Below are positions 1 to 6,365 of a stretch of DNA of 15,192 nt, piece after piece; within the stretch, counting starts at the first letter, position 1; each line of letters begins with the position of its first letter. The position numbers and the translations under genes were made by a program. The notes beneath the pieces were generated by a model. That model saw only the letters and a program-made list of their open reading frames with translations. It had not been told where the DNA came from and ran no database searches. The DNA comes from COE1 sp036310845 (GTDB lineage Bacteria > Bacillota > Clostridia > Lachnospirales > Lachnospiraceae): positions 1 to 15,192 of the forward strand of contig JAXJRB010000091.1 of the NCBI GenBank assembly GCA_036310845.1. The letters run 5' to 3'.

Positions 1-531
1 AAATCCGTTGAGGATATGAAGAATATCAAGATTCGTGTTGCAGGAAGCAACCTCCTTATGGAATGCTATAAGAAATGGGGCGCTGATGCTACCAACATGA
101 ACTGGTCTGAAACCTATACTGCACTTCAGCAGAAAACCGTAGAAGGTCAGGAAAATCCTTTACCTGCTATCGACTCTGCCAGTGTTCAGGAGGTTCAGCC
201 TTATTGTTCTCTTTGGAATGCTAACTATGACTGTCTCTTCTTCTGTATCAACCAGAAGTTATATAACAGCTTAACACCGCAGCAGCAGGCTGTTATTGAT
301 GAGTGCGGAAAACTTGCTACTGAATATGAGCGAGATATTAACCGTTCCGGTGACAGCGACATCATGAACCGCTGGACCAACAAAAACGGTGTAACTATCA
401 TTCCTTACGAAGAGCTTGATATTGATTCCTTCAAGAAAGCCGTAGAAGGCATTGATGAGTGGTATATCGAACAGTTAGAGAGCCAGAATTATACAGATGG
501 AAGAGCTCTTGTAGAAGCTTTCCAGAAATAA
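1..531 (+). CDS. TRAP transporter solute-binding protein, DctP family (C-terminal part, gene enters from the left edge)
   Basis: This is the C-terminal part (about 176 residues) of an extracytoplasmic solute receptor for a tripartite ATP-independent periplasmic (TRAP) transporter. Such proteins bind an organic acid or similar ligand and pass it to a DctQ/DctM membrane pair. The reading frame is open from base 1, so the ATG at 16 is an internal Met and not the start. Seen in the sequence: the family block around WSETYTALQQKTVEGQENPL with the ligand-binding neighbourhood, then the SLTPQQQAVIDE helix and a C-terminal helical tail ending in VEAFQK. The usual family length is about 330-350 residues, so roughly half is missing. 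It is followed by a clear terminator, so no membrane subunit gene follows; any partners must lie upstream, outside the window. The ligand cannot be read from the sequence. Confidence 0.9.
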   Translation, partial: KSVEDMKNIKIRVAGSNLLMECYKKWGADATNMNWSETYTALQQKTVEGQENPLPAIDSASVQEVQPYCSLWNANYDCLFFCINQKLYNSLTPQQQAVIDECGKLATEYERDINRSGDSDIMNRWTNKNGVTIIPYEELDIDSFKKAVEGIDEWYIEQLESQNYTDGRALVEAFQK

Positions 532-589
532 TCTACTCTTCCTAAAAAAGCTGGCATCATGATATGCCCCCAAAAGGTTAGGATTTTAT

Positions 590-624
590 TGCGTAACAGA
601 TTTCATGTCTGTTACGCATTTTTT
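590..624 (+). terminator. Rho-independent terminator of the TRAP gene
   Basis: A perfect 11-bp stem (TGCGTAACAGA at 590-600 with TCTGTTACGCA at 608-618), a 7-base loop and a run of T to 624. It lies 58 bases after the stop codon. There is no matching T-run on the other strand, so it acts on the plus strand. Confidence 0.9.
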
Positions 625-653
625 ATGCAGATTGGAGATATGTTTTTTTATGT

Positions 654-755
654 AGTGAACAAAGTGGACAAGTCCACATCATCTCCCTAAATCCCTCTCT
701 CTAGAGGGACTTGTTCACTTTGCCGCGCGAATCGCATATCACGAAGTGATAATTT
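654..755. repeat. Palindrome-rich element abutting the response-regulator remnant
   Basis: Several nested dyads lie close together. AGTGAACAA (654-662) pairs with TTGTTCACT (711-719). GTGGAC (664-669) mirrors GTCCAC (672-677). CCCTCT (693-698) mirrors AGAGGG (703-708). TATCAC (737-742) mirrors GTGATA (746-751). The right edge coincides with the point where the response-regulator homology stops. The structure resembles a small non-coding mobile or interspersed repeat. Only one copy is in this window, so repetitiveness is inferred. Confidence 0.5.
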
Positions 756-1092
756 CCATTAAGCGCACCAAAATAGGCATGGAAAATGGTTTGGTAATAT
801 AATCATCTACTTGCAAATCTAATCCCTTGATTTGTTCTTCCTCTCCATTTAGAGCAGTAAGCATAATAATGGGAATCTGTGATTGTTTACGAATTAATTC
901 ACAAACTGCAAATCCATTAATTTTAGGTAACATGATATCCAATAATATCAAATCAAAATACATGGATGAAAACAGGACAATGGCCTCCATTCCATCACTG
1001 GCAATCGTGATCTCATATCCAACTTCCTATAAAAAATTTTTCAAAAGTTCTTGTATATCTAAGTCATCCTCAACAACTAAAATATGTTGCAT
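739..1092 (-). pseudogene. Response regulator receiver-domain remnant (nonsense mutation and missing output domain)
   Basis: Reading leftwards from an ATG at 1092, behind a strong TAAGGAG site at 1103-1109, the frame begins MQHILVVEDDLDIQELL and meets an in-frame TAG at 1029-1027 (codon 22). After that stop the same frame continues as a good receiver domain: acidic pair after strand 1, phosphoacceptor Asp in LILLDIMLP, the conserved Thr in MLTA and Lys in ITKPFS. It ends at a TGA (739-741) inside a palindrome-rich element just after the receiver. OmpR-type regulators of this style normally continue for about 100 more residues with a winged-helix DNA-binding domain, which is absent. Both defects make a working regulator very unlikely. 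No sensor kinase gene is adjacent. The TAG is most simply a CAG to TAG change, which is an inference. Confidence 0.85.
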
Positions 1093-1118
1093 AAAAACAT
1101 CTCTCCTTAAATAATCTT

Positions 1119-1127
1119 ATTGTACCA
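1119..1127 (-). promoter_or_regulatory. Possible extended -10 for the dead response regulator
   Basis: On the minus strand TGGTACAAT (extended -10 of the TGn form) lies 27 bases upstream of the ATG. No good -35 is seen, so this is a weak call. Confidence 0.3.
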
Positions 1128-1167
1128 CATATTTTTGTGATTCTTGTGTAGTTCATTATTTAACGAA

Positions 1168-1223
1168 TAAAAAAACAAACTCCCAGTCGTTAGATTTTTA
1201 GGTCTAACTTTTGGGAGTTTGTT
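1168..1223 (-). terminator. Terminator of the LysE-family gene
   Basis: A 12-bp perfect outer stem (AACAAACTCCCA at 1174-1185 with TGGGAGTTTGTT at 1212-1223) encloses a second stem GTTAGA/TCTAAC (1189-1194 with 1203-1208). On the minus strand it is followed by a T-run (A-run 1168-1175 on the plus strand). It lies 43 bases after the LysE stop codon. Confidence 0.9.
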
Positions 1224-1265
1224 CATCACATTTGTGATATCGGCTTTTTGATATATTTTTATAGC

Positions 1266-1874
1266 TTACAGAATTCCAAGCACTCTCAGCACACACCATA
1301 CAAGCAACGCTGCCATAATGACATTCATCAGCTTATAATGGCTTGTATAAAATCTCTTCAGTATATTTCCCGCAAATGCCCAGATAAGATTTCCAAGGGC
1401 ACCAAATACCATGAGATAAAAAGCATAGAACAACAATCCAATCAGTGATGTTACATAACCCAAAATATATGTTGAGAACATCATCAAACCATAAAGAATA
1501 ATCTTCACATTTACAAGCTGTAAGATAATTCCCATCGCATAAGATGGTTCTTTTTCCGAATTACTCTCTCCCGGTGGAAGTCTTTTTAACGTTCCGTAAG
1601 CAAGATATAACAGATACGCCGCTCCTACATACTTCATAAACGGCTGAATGCCCGGTACAATGCTCTGTAATGTCTGACACAATAACCCACACAAGGTCAT
1701 CAGACACATAGAACCTGTCCAGATTCCCAGCATAAACTTCATATTCTTCTTAATTCCGTATTTGCTGGCATTGGACAACAGTAAAATATTGTTCGGTCCC
1801 GGCGACCACACGGTCATAATAGCGGTGATGGTCATATCCAGCAATACTGCCATTGGTATTCCAAATAGTATCAT
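1266..1874 (-). CDS. LysE/RhtB family amino-acid exporter
   Basis: A 202-residue polytopic membrane protein of the LysE/RhtB translocator superfamily, which exports amino acids or related small metabolites by proton exchange. Seen in the sequence: the signature SPGPNN at residues 24-29 at the end of the first helix, the KYGIKKNMKFMLGIWTG loop, about six hydrophobic segments, and a length typical for the family (190-215). The ATG at 1874 is preceded by GGGGAGGG about 8 bases upstream. The gene lies 45 bases downstream of the AGCS pseudogene on the same strand and may originally have been co-transcribed with it, which would fit amino-acid export next to amino-acid uptake. A strong terminator follows. 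The exported substrate cannot be told from the sequence. Confidence 0.9.
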   Translation of the reverse strand: MILFGIPMAVLLDMTITAIMTVWSPGPNNILLLSNASKYGIKKNMKFMLGIWTGSMCLMTLCGLLCQTLQSIVPGIQPFMKYVGAAYLLYLAYGTLKRLPPGESNSEKEPSYAMGIILQLVNVKIILYGLMMFSTYILGYVTSLIGLLFYAFYLMVFGALGNLIWAFAGNILKRFYTSHYKLMNVIMAALLVWCVLRVLGIL

Positions 1875-1919
1875 TTGTAAGCCCTCCCCTTGATGTCACC
1901 TTATCTTTAGCATTCACTA

Positions 1920-2426
1920 CTATTCCTTAGAATCTCTTGTCCAAACTGTTCCTGTTAGTCCAATTTCATCCTCATAGAAAACCGGATTCTGTCCCTGCTT
2001 TTTCTTCTGCTCATAGTGCTTCAATGCTTTAAACGCCTTATTGTTCTTAATAAATAAAATATTAGACTCTGCATAAAAATAATTTCCAATTAAGCTACTA
2101 AATGCAAACGCAAAACTTCCCATACCTGCCTCATTCGAGAATAAACCTCGCTTAATACCAATCACCTCTGCGATACCCGCAATATTTCCAATTCCTACTC
2201 TAGATGCCGTAGATATCATAAGCGCCTGAAAAGAAGATACCTTCTTCTTCCCATTTTCATCTTTTTCTACTTTTTCCAACATTGACTGAATACCATCTTT
2301 TAACAGTCAAAATTGTACACCTCTTGTTCTGATTGTAAAATAAATTCTAACTCCTGCTAACATAATGATTAGTACATACGTATACATTACATCATTAATC
2401 TGTGTTAAAATGTCATTTAAACTCAT
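1920..2426 (-). pseudogene. Sodium:alanine symporter (AGCS family) pseudogene with nonsense mutation and large internal deletions
   Basis: From an ATG at 2426 the frame reads MSLNDILTQINDVMYTYVL, a typical AGCS N-terminus, reaches VQF, then meets TGA at 2309-2307 (codon 40) where the family has Arg. The frame continues past it with LLKDGIQSMLEK, SSFQALMISTASRVGIGNI, then jumps to GIKRGLFSNEAGMGS, to the late helix FAFSSLIGNYFYAESNI, and to a C-terminal tail with NPVFYEDEIGL. Each block is a recognisable AGCS segment, but the stretches between them are missing: about 168 codons remain against roughly 450-480 in the family, so about 300 residues have gone in frame-preserving deletions. Intact members co-transport sodium with alanine or glycine. 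This one cannot form the transport core. The TGA fits a CGA to TGA transition, which is an inference. Confidence 0.88.
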
Positions 2427-2461
2427 GCTGTCCCTACCTTTTTGATGCTAATTAAATATTA

Positions 2462-2490
2462 ATTATAGCATAAGAATGGAAATGGTGCAA
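2462..2490 (-). promoter_or_regulatory. Sigma-A promoter upstream of the AGCS pseudogene
   Basis: On the minus strand, -35 TTGCAC (2490-2485), a 17-base spacer, and the extended -10 TGCTATAAT (2470-2462). It lies 35 bases before the ATG. The promoter is near consensus although the gene it drives is dead. It partly overlaps the T-run of the chemotaxis gene terminator. Confidence 0.7.
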
Positions 2491-2518
2491 AAAACGGAGA
2501 GCATTATACTCTCCGTTT
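2489..2518 (-). terminator. Terminator of the chemotaxis receptor gene
   Basis: A 10-bp perfect stem (AAACGGAGAG at 2492-2501 with CTCTCCGTTT at 2509-2518), a 7-base loop and six T on the minus strand. It follows the receptor stop codon by 44 bases. Confidence 0.85.
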
Positions 2519-2562
2519 CATTTAATACACCTAATGTAACTCATAATATATGTATCTATTTT

Positions 2563-4074
2563 TTATCTACGAATATATTTATCTAACTCATGTGAAGTTA
2601 GAATTACACCATCTAACAACTCTTTTGCCTGTTCTGCATTATTCAGATTCTGTACACTTAACTCTGCTGCCTGTGAAGAAGACGCTGTTACTTCCTCTGT
2701 AGTTGCTGATAAGTGCATTATATTATCTACAATCTTATTATTTGCTTGTGATAAATCACTTAACATATAATCAATCTCACCAATATCTGAAATAAGTTGT
2801 CCTACATTATCATTTACTTCTGTAAAGCTTTCGGATGCTTTTGATATCAACTCATCCTGCGCCTGTGCTGCTTCTACAGATTTAGCAACTGCACCACCAG
2901 CCATTTCTGCATTATCAGATAATTCTCCTAAAATAGTTGCTATATTCTCTGTTTCTTCTCTTGTCTTTTCCGCCAACTGTCGTATTTCGTCTGCTACTAC
3001 TGCAAAACCTCTTCCTGCCTCTCCTGCACGAGCACTTTCTATGGATGCATTCAATGCTAATAAGTTCGTTTGGCTGGATATCGCAAAAATAGTATCTGCA
3101 ATACTTTTTACGGCTCCTGCACACTCCTGTAGCTTTCTCATCGCTTCTGCTACTTCTGAGTTTGTTTCTGAAATTACTTCAGATTGTTTCTTCAGATTAT
3201 TCATAATCTGTAAACTCTGATCATTTAGTTCACCCGTGTGCTTTGCAACCTGTACCATGTTCTCAGAGCGTTTCAATGTATTGCCAATAGAATCCTGAAT
3301 ATTCTGTGTCATTTCCGTCTGTACTTGAATGTTTTCCGCTGTGCTCAAAGTACTGTCTGAGATATCCTTCATAGCACCATTTACCATATGAGTAGAAGAA
3401 TTCAATTCATTTACAATATCCATCGCATTTTCTGTTCCTTTACGAACCTCTTCTGCTACTTCAATCACACTATCCATCGTGCTCTTTTGGCGTTCCTGCT
3501 CCTGTATAAGACTATGACGCGTGTCATGATTAAACTTTGTCAGGATATTTGTCGCAATATGAATCAAAACTAACAATATGAAAATCGTTCCTGTAGCTGC
3601 AATCTGATCAATTGCTGCTTCTCCTGAAAAAATTTTCTTAACACCTATTTTATATACATTAAAGAATATATTTAATACAATAAACAAAATCCCTGTGAAT
3701 TGAGTGTATTTTTTATCAAAAAACAATACGGATGCTATACAAGGAATTGCTGCCATTATTCTAACATAATATGCTTCGAATTCAGATCCTGTAATGTATG
3801 CAACAAGAAATATGCCAATTAAAGCTACATATTTTGTGTGTTCATTTCCTGGTTTTTTCCGCTCCATTATACTTGTTACAGCTAATGATATTACAACAAT
3901 CACTGTCAGTATCAAAGAATACGCTAATGTTCGAACACCTCTAATCGTTGCTATCCACACTACAAACAGCATTGCTGAATAAAAACACAAATATCCTAAT
4001 GTCAAGAAACTATTGGCTTTCTTTATTTGTTCTGTTTTTTCTGCATAACGGTATTCTTTTTCTTTTATTTCCAT
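2563..4074 (-). CDS. Methyl-accepting chemotaxis protein with a six-helix membrane domain and no HAMP
   Basis: A 503-residue chemoreceptor that would signal to a CheA/CheW array. Residues 1-20 are a charged cytoplasmic lead; about six hydrophobic segments follow (roughly 25-44, 49-67, 82-97, 104-118, 124-143, 157-178). A long coiled-coil signalling domain runs from about 185 to 500. The hairpin tip at about 328-366 carries the near-invariant ISSQTNLLALNASIESARAG and GRGFAVVADEIRQLAE blocks. There is no extracellular ligand domain of normal size and no recognisable HAMP, so the input probably comes through the membrane bundle itself. The ATG at 4074 is chosen because AAAGGAG lies just upstream; a longer frame from 4158 lacks such a site and would overlap the neighbouring stop. 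No methylation enzymes or flagellar genes are near, so it is an orphan receptor. Confidence 0.93.
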   Translation of the reverse strand: MEIKEKEYRYAEKTEQIKKANSFLTLGYLCFYSAMLFVVWIATIRGVRTLAYSLILTVIVVISLAVTSIMERKKPGNEHTKYVALIGIFLVAYITGSEFEAYYVRIMAAIPCIASVLFFDKKYTQFTGILFIVLNIFFNVYKIGVKKIFSGEAAIDQIAATGTIFILLVLIHIATNILTKFNHDTRHSLIQEQERQKSTMDSVIEVAEEVRKGTENAMDIVNELNSSTHMVNGAMKDISDSTLSTAENIQVQTEMTQNIQDSIGNTLKRSENMVQVAKHTGELNDQSLQIMNNLKKQSEVISETNSEVAEAMRKLQECAGAVKSIADTIFAISSQTNLLALNASIESARAGEAGRGFAVVADEIRQLAEKTREETENIATILGELSDNAEMAGGAVAKSVEAAQAQDELISKASESFTEVNDNVGQLISDIGEIDYMLSDLSQANNKIVDNIMHLSATTEEVTASSSQAAELSVQNLNNAEQAKELLDGVILTSHELDKYIRR

Positions 4075-4114
4075 TTCACTCTCTCCTTTTTCAGTTTTTT
4101 TACTCGTTATGCAA

Positions 4115-4147
4115 ATTTTATCACACTTTGCCACTTTTTGCAAAGTG
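4115..4147 (-). promoter_or_regulatory. Promoter of the chemotaxis gene with an overlapping inverted repeat
   Basis: On the minus strand, -35 TTGCAA (4143-4138), a 17-base spacer and -10 TAAAAT (4120-4115). An 8-bp inverted repeat (CACTTTGC at 4124-4131, GCAAAGTG at 4140-4147) covers the -35 and spacer, in the position expected of a repressor operator. It is not followed by a T-run, so it is not a good terminator for the upstream yczE-like gene. Confidence 0.6.
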
Positions 4148-4154
4148 AGTAAAT

Positions 4155-4790
4155 TCATTTTCCCACAATAGAATCTACCATTTTTTTACTATACGACAAA
4201 AAGAAACCAGCCACTGGTCCTACTAAAGCAGCACAGATAAACGTTCCTATTCCCCAAATACCTCCTAATAAAGCTCCTACTATGACAAACGACATATCCG
4301 TACATACTCTGACTATACTAAAATTAATTTTTATTTTATCACTTATCACAATAGCTACTAAATCATTCGGTCCTGTTCCTGCATCTGACTTTATAACAAT
4401 TGACATTCCAATCGCTAATATTACACAAGCCAGTACTTCTGTTAGAATATTTAACCAAAACGGCCTGCTCTCTTGAAAAAAAGGACCTACTATTATTGAA
4501 AAAAAATCAATGATCGGTCCACCAAAAACCATGCAGATAACCGTTCCTATCTTCACATAACTTTTGTCTATCACAAACAACACAGCTATAATAAGCAGAC
4601 ACATCATAATATGAATGTTGCCGTGTGTAATCCATTGCAAACCATCTATACCGCTTACCGTTCGATGTATGCCTTGCACCAAAACATTAAAAGGATCCGC
4701 CCCCAAATCCACCAACAAATAGAGAGTTACACCAAAATGTGCAATCACTAAACCAACTAATAGAATGATACATCTTATTATTTTATCCAT
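4155..4790 (-). CDS. YczE/YitT-type integral membrane protein
   Basis: A 211-residue membrane protein resembling Bacillus subtilis YczE and related YyaS/YitT-like proteins. Their biochemical role is not established; B. subtilis YczE has been linked to bacillaene/surfactin production. Seen in the sequence: about five or six hydrophobic segments, the first repeat with LVDLGADPFNVLVQG after helix 1, and a second, similar repeat with IKSDAGTGPNDLVAIVIS. The paired small-residue-plus-Pro-Asn/Asp loops are typical of the family. The ATG at 4790 has AAAGGAG six to seven bases upstream. The gene is divergent from an AraC regulator across about 250 bases, which suggests regulation by it. The chemotaxis gene follows 80 bases downstream but has its own promoter. 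Confidence 0.8.
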   Translation of the reverse strand: MDKIIRCIILLVGLVIAHFGVTLYLLVDLGADPFNVLVQGIHRTVSGIDGLQWITHGNIHIMMCLLIIAVLFVIDKSYVKIGTVICMVFGGPIIDFFSIIVGPFFQESRPFWLNILTEVLACVILAIGMSIVIKSDAGTGPNDLVAIVISDKIKINFSIVRVCTDMSFVIVGALLGGIWGIGTFICAALVGPVAGFFLSYSKKMVDSIVGK

Positions 4791-4831
4791 ACTTCTCCTT
4801 TATTTTCTATATTTTTTTATTATATATTGTT

Positions 4832-4860
4832 ATTATAGCACACAGCACAATTATTGTGTG
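4832..4860 (-). promoter_or_regulatory. Extended -10 and palindromic operator candidate upstream of the YczE-like gene
   Basis: The minus strand carries TGCTATAAT (4840-4832), the same extended -10 as two other promoters here. No -35 is at the right spacing. Instead CACAA-TTA-TTGTG (4846-4858), within a longer dyad of CA/TG steps (4841-4860), sits in the spacer and runs up to the -35 position. This fits a regulated promoter. Confidence 0.5.
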
Positions 4861-4891
4861 ATAACTTTAGGTATTGCAATCATAGGAATTT

Positions 4892-4938
4892 AAATTTTGT
4901 AACTGTTTCATGCCTTTATTGCCACTGCATGAAAATTT
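4892..4938. repeat. Inverted repeat in the divergent intergenic region
   Basis: TTTCATGC (4906-4913) is mirrored by GCATGAAA (4927-4934), and AAATTTT (4892-4898) by AAAATTT (4932-4938), partly sharing bases. It is centred between the two divergent genes and could be an operator or the hairpin of a transcript. No T-run follows. Confidence 0.4.
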
Positions 4939-4951
4939 AGCATAGGATGAG

Positions 4952-5001
4952 CAATATATTACAATATATTACAATACCTTTCATTACATTTATGATATAA
5001 T
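4952..5001 (+). promoter_or_regulatory. AraC-gene promoter with a 10-bp tandem repeat upstream
   Basis: The extended -10 TGATATAAT lies at 4993-5001, 36 bases before the GTG start. No good -35 is present at 17 bases. Just upstream, CAATATATTA occurs twice in tandem (4952-4961 and 4962-4971) and a third partial copy begins at 4972. The 10-base period puts the copies on one face of the helix, which suits a binding site that replaces the -35, perhaps for autoregulation. Confidence 0.5.
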
Positions 5002-5036
5002 TATTTTTTATAAGAAACAGAACTAGGAGATCTACC

Positions 5037-5795
5037 GTGAAGAATTTCATTACTATGATTGAAAAGGATTCCATTGAAATATTAAAAGCAGAAAGCAATC
5101 ACTCTTTTCCTTTGCATTCACATGAATGCTTTTGTTTTGGTATCGTTCATCAGGGAAGAGTTATTTTTGAAATTGGTAATGACAAAAAGGAATTATCAAA
5201 GGGTATGTGTTACATCATTCCTTCTAATGTCGGTGTAATCATTACCCCCTTGGAGCGATATGCCTATACTACTATCTGTTTTAAAAATGATAAAAAAGAC
5301 GCTCTTATGAACTATCAATATCAAGAATATTTCCCTTGTATTTGTGTAGAAAATCAAATTTTACAGTTATGCAATGATTATCTTAATGGACAAACTTGCA
5401 CACATTTCATGCAACAGATACATTCTTTCTTAGAACCCTATAGAATACCCTTAACAGACAATAAGAAAGCAGATGATATTCTTATTTTACAGGGCAAAGA
5501 GTATATCCGACAGCATCTATATGAACCATTTAACCTAGAACAGGTAGCCTCCTATCTTCATATTTCCAAATATCACTTTATACGAAAGTTTAAACAAAAA
5601 GTAGGCGTTACTCCAAATCAATACTATATTCAGGCCAAAATTTATGCTGCCAAACAGGCATTAAAACAAAACGAAAAAGAAACAGATGTAGCTGCCAATC
5701 TGAATTTCTCGGATCAAAGCTATTTGTGTAATGTTTTCAAAAAGCAAATGGGAATTAGTATGAAAGATTTTAAGCAAAATTTTGTACAGTTATAA
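5037..5795 (+). CDS. AraC family transcriptional regulator with an N-terminal cupin domain
   Basis: A 252-residue regulator. Residues about 15-85 form a cupin-like sensing domain with PLHSHE at 25-30, where the two His resemble a metal or ligand site, then a linker to about 150. Residues 152-250 form the double helix-turn-helix of AraC proteins: FNLEQVASYLHISKYHFIRK for the first HTH, then a second HTH with NFSDQSYLCNVFKKQMGISM. The start is a GTG at 5037 with AGGAGA six bases upstream; no better ATG exists. It is divergent from the YczE-like gene and is followed at 76 bases by the DUF6506 gene on the same strand, so both neighbours are candidate targets. The inducer is unknown. The small size and the cupin fit a small-molecule sensor. 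Confidence 0.92.
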   Translation: MKNFITMIEKDSIEILKAESNHSFPLHSHECFCFGIVHQGRVIFEIGNDKKELSKGMCYIIPSNVGVIITPLERYAYTTICFKNDKKDALMNYQYQEYFPCICVENQILQLCNDYLNGQTCTHFMQQIHSFLEPYRIPLTDNKKADDILILQGKEYIRQHLYEPFNLEQVASYLHISKYHFIRKFKQKVGVTPNQYYIQAKIYAAKQALKQNEKETDVAANLNFSDQSYLCNVFKKQMGISMKDFKQNFVQL

Positions 5796-5818
5796 TACCG
5801 CAATATTATACAAGTTTT
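5782..5818 (+). terminator. Weak hairpin at the end of the AraC gene
   Basis: TATAATA (5791-5797) pairs with TATTATA (5804-5810), with TTG/CAA outside after a bulge and a T-rich tail. It overlaps the stop codon. The stem is all A/T, so termination would be partial and read-through into the DUF6506 gene is plausible. Confidence 0.35.
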
Positions 5819-5871
5819 TCTCTTTTTTCTTTGTTATCATTTTCATATCAAAGAAAAAGGAGAAATATATT

Positions 5872-6177
5872 ATGAAAGTAAATGCAGCTTTTATTTTTGT
5901 AGCACCGGAAACAGATAAGGAAATTCACAAAGCAGTGATTGAGACCCCTGCATTAATACTAAATGTAATTGGGGTAAAGAATTACGAAGAAGGCGTTAGT
6001 GTTGCCAAAGAAATGGCAGACCAGGGTGTAAAAGCCATTGAACTTTGTGCCGGTTTTGGAAATGAAGGTACCGCTATGGTAGCCAAAGCAGTAAAGGGAA
6101 AAGCATGTGTTGGTTCTGTTAAATTTGATCATCATCCAGGATTTGATTTCAAAAGTGGTGACGAACTTTTTAACTAA
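5872..6177 (+). CDS. DUF6506 family protein
   Basis: A 101-residue soluble protein that matches, from memory of the family, small proteins named DUF6506. Their function is not known. Seen in the sequence: the N-terminal strand VNAAFIFVAPETD, the conserved block AVIETPALILNVIGVKNYEE, an Ala/Lys-rich helix, then AIELCAGFGNEG and VGSVKFDHHPG near the C-terminus. The alternating strands and helices and the small-residue loops suggest a compact alpha/beta fold. The Cys in AIELCAGFG and the His pair in FDHHPG are candidates for functional residues, which is an inference. The ATG at 5872 has AAGGAG at 5857-5862. It lies just downstream of the AraC gene and is probably co-regulated by or with it. A terminator follows. 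Confidence 0.75.
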   Translation: MKVNAAFIFVAPETDKEIHKAVIETPALILNVIGVKNYEEGVSVAKEMADQGVKAIELCAGFGNEGTAMVAKAVKGKACVGSVKFDHHPGFDFKSGDELFN

Positions 6178-6193
6178 TTAATCACCTGTTTCC

Positions 6194-6222
6194 TTGAAAT
6201 ACCAACACACAAATGCTATAAT
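6194..6222 (+). promoter_or_regulatory. Near-consensus sigma-A promoter ahead of the MATE gene leader
   Basis: -35 TTGAAA (6194-6199), a 17-base spacer and the extended -10 TGCTATAAT (6214-6222). Transcription would start near 6229, about 12 bases before a terminator hairpin and about 137 bases before the first supported MATE start. Confidence 0.7.
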
Positions 6223-6240
6223 TTCAAACGTTAAGACATT

Positions 6241-6282
6241 AAACAAGTATAAATTTATTTATGCTTGTTTTCTTTTATTTTT
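6241..6282 (+). terminator. Terminator after the DUF6506 gene, or attenuator in the MATE leader
   Basis: A 12-bp stem (AAACAAGTATAA at 6241-6252 with TTATGCTTGTTT at 6259-6270, one G-T pair) followed by a T-rich tail to 6282. It can end the DUF6506 transcript, but it also lies immediately downstream of the promoter at 6194-6222, so it could attenuate the MATE transcript or end a very short RNA. Confidence 0.7.
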
Positions 6283-6338
6283 GTAACTGTTAAATATCAA
6301 ATGGTTATCGTATCTTTGCATTAGCCATGAACAGTTAC
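6283..6338 (+). promoter_or_regulatory. Second leader hairpin upstream of the MATE start
   Basis: GTAACTGTT (6283-6291) pairs perfectly with AACAGTTAC (6330-6338), and inside it ATGG (6301-6304) pairs with CCAT (6325-6328). It follows the terminator-like hairpin directly. Together the two make a structured leader of about 100 bases. No known riboswitch consensus is recognised. Confidence 0.45.
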
Positions 6339-6365
6339 TACATATTCATATATATAGAAAGGTGT

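Noticed and set aside
827..1114. A 95-codon plus-strand frame opposite the response regulator
   Set aside because: It is antisense to a clear receiver domain and has no family features.
3388..4148. Plus-strand open frames of 61-66 codons within the chemoreceptor gene
   Set aside because: They are antisense shadows of the conserved receptor frame, without ribosome sites or recognisable domains.
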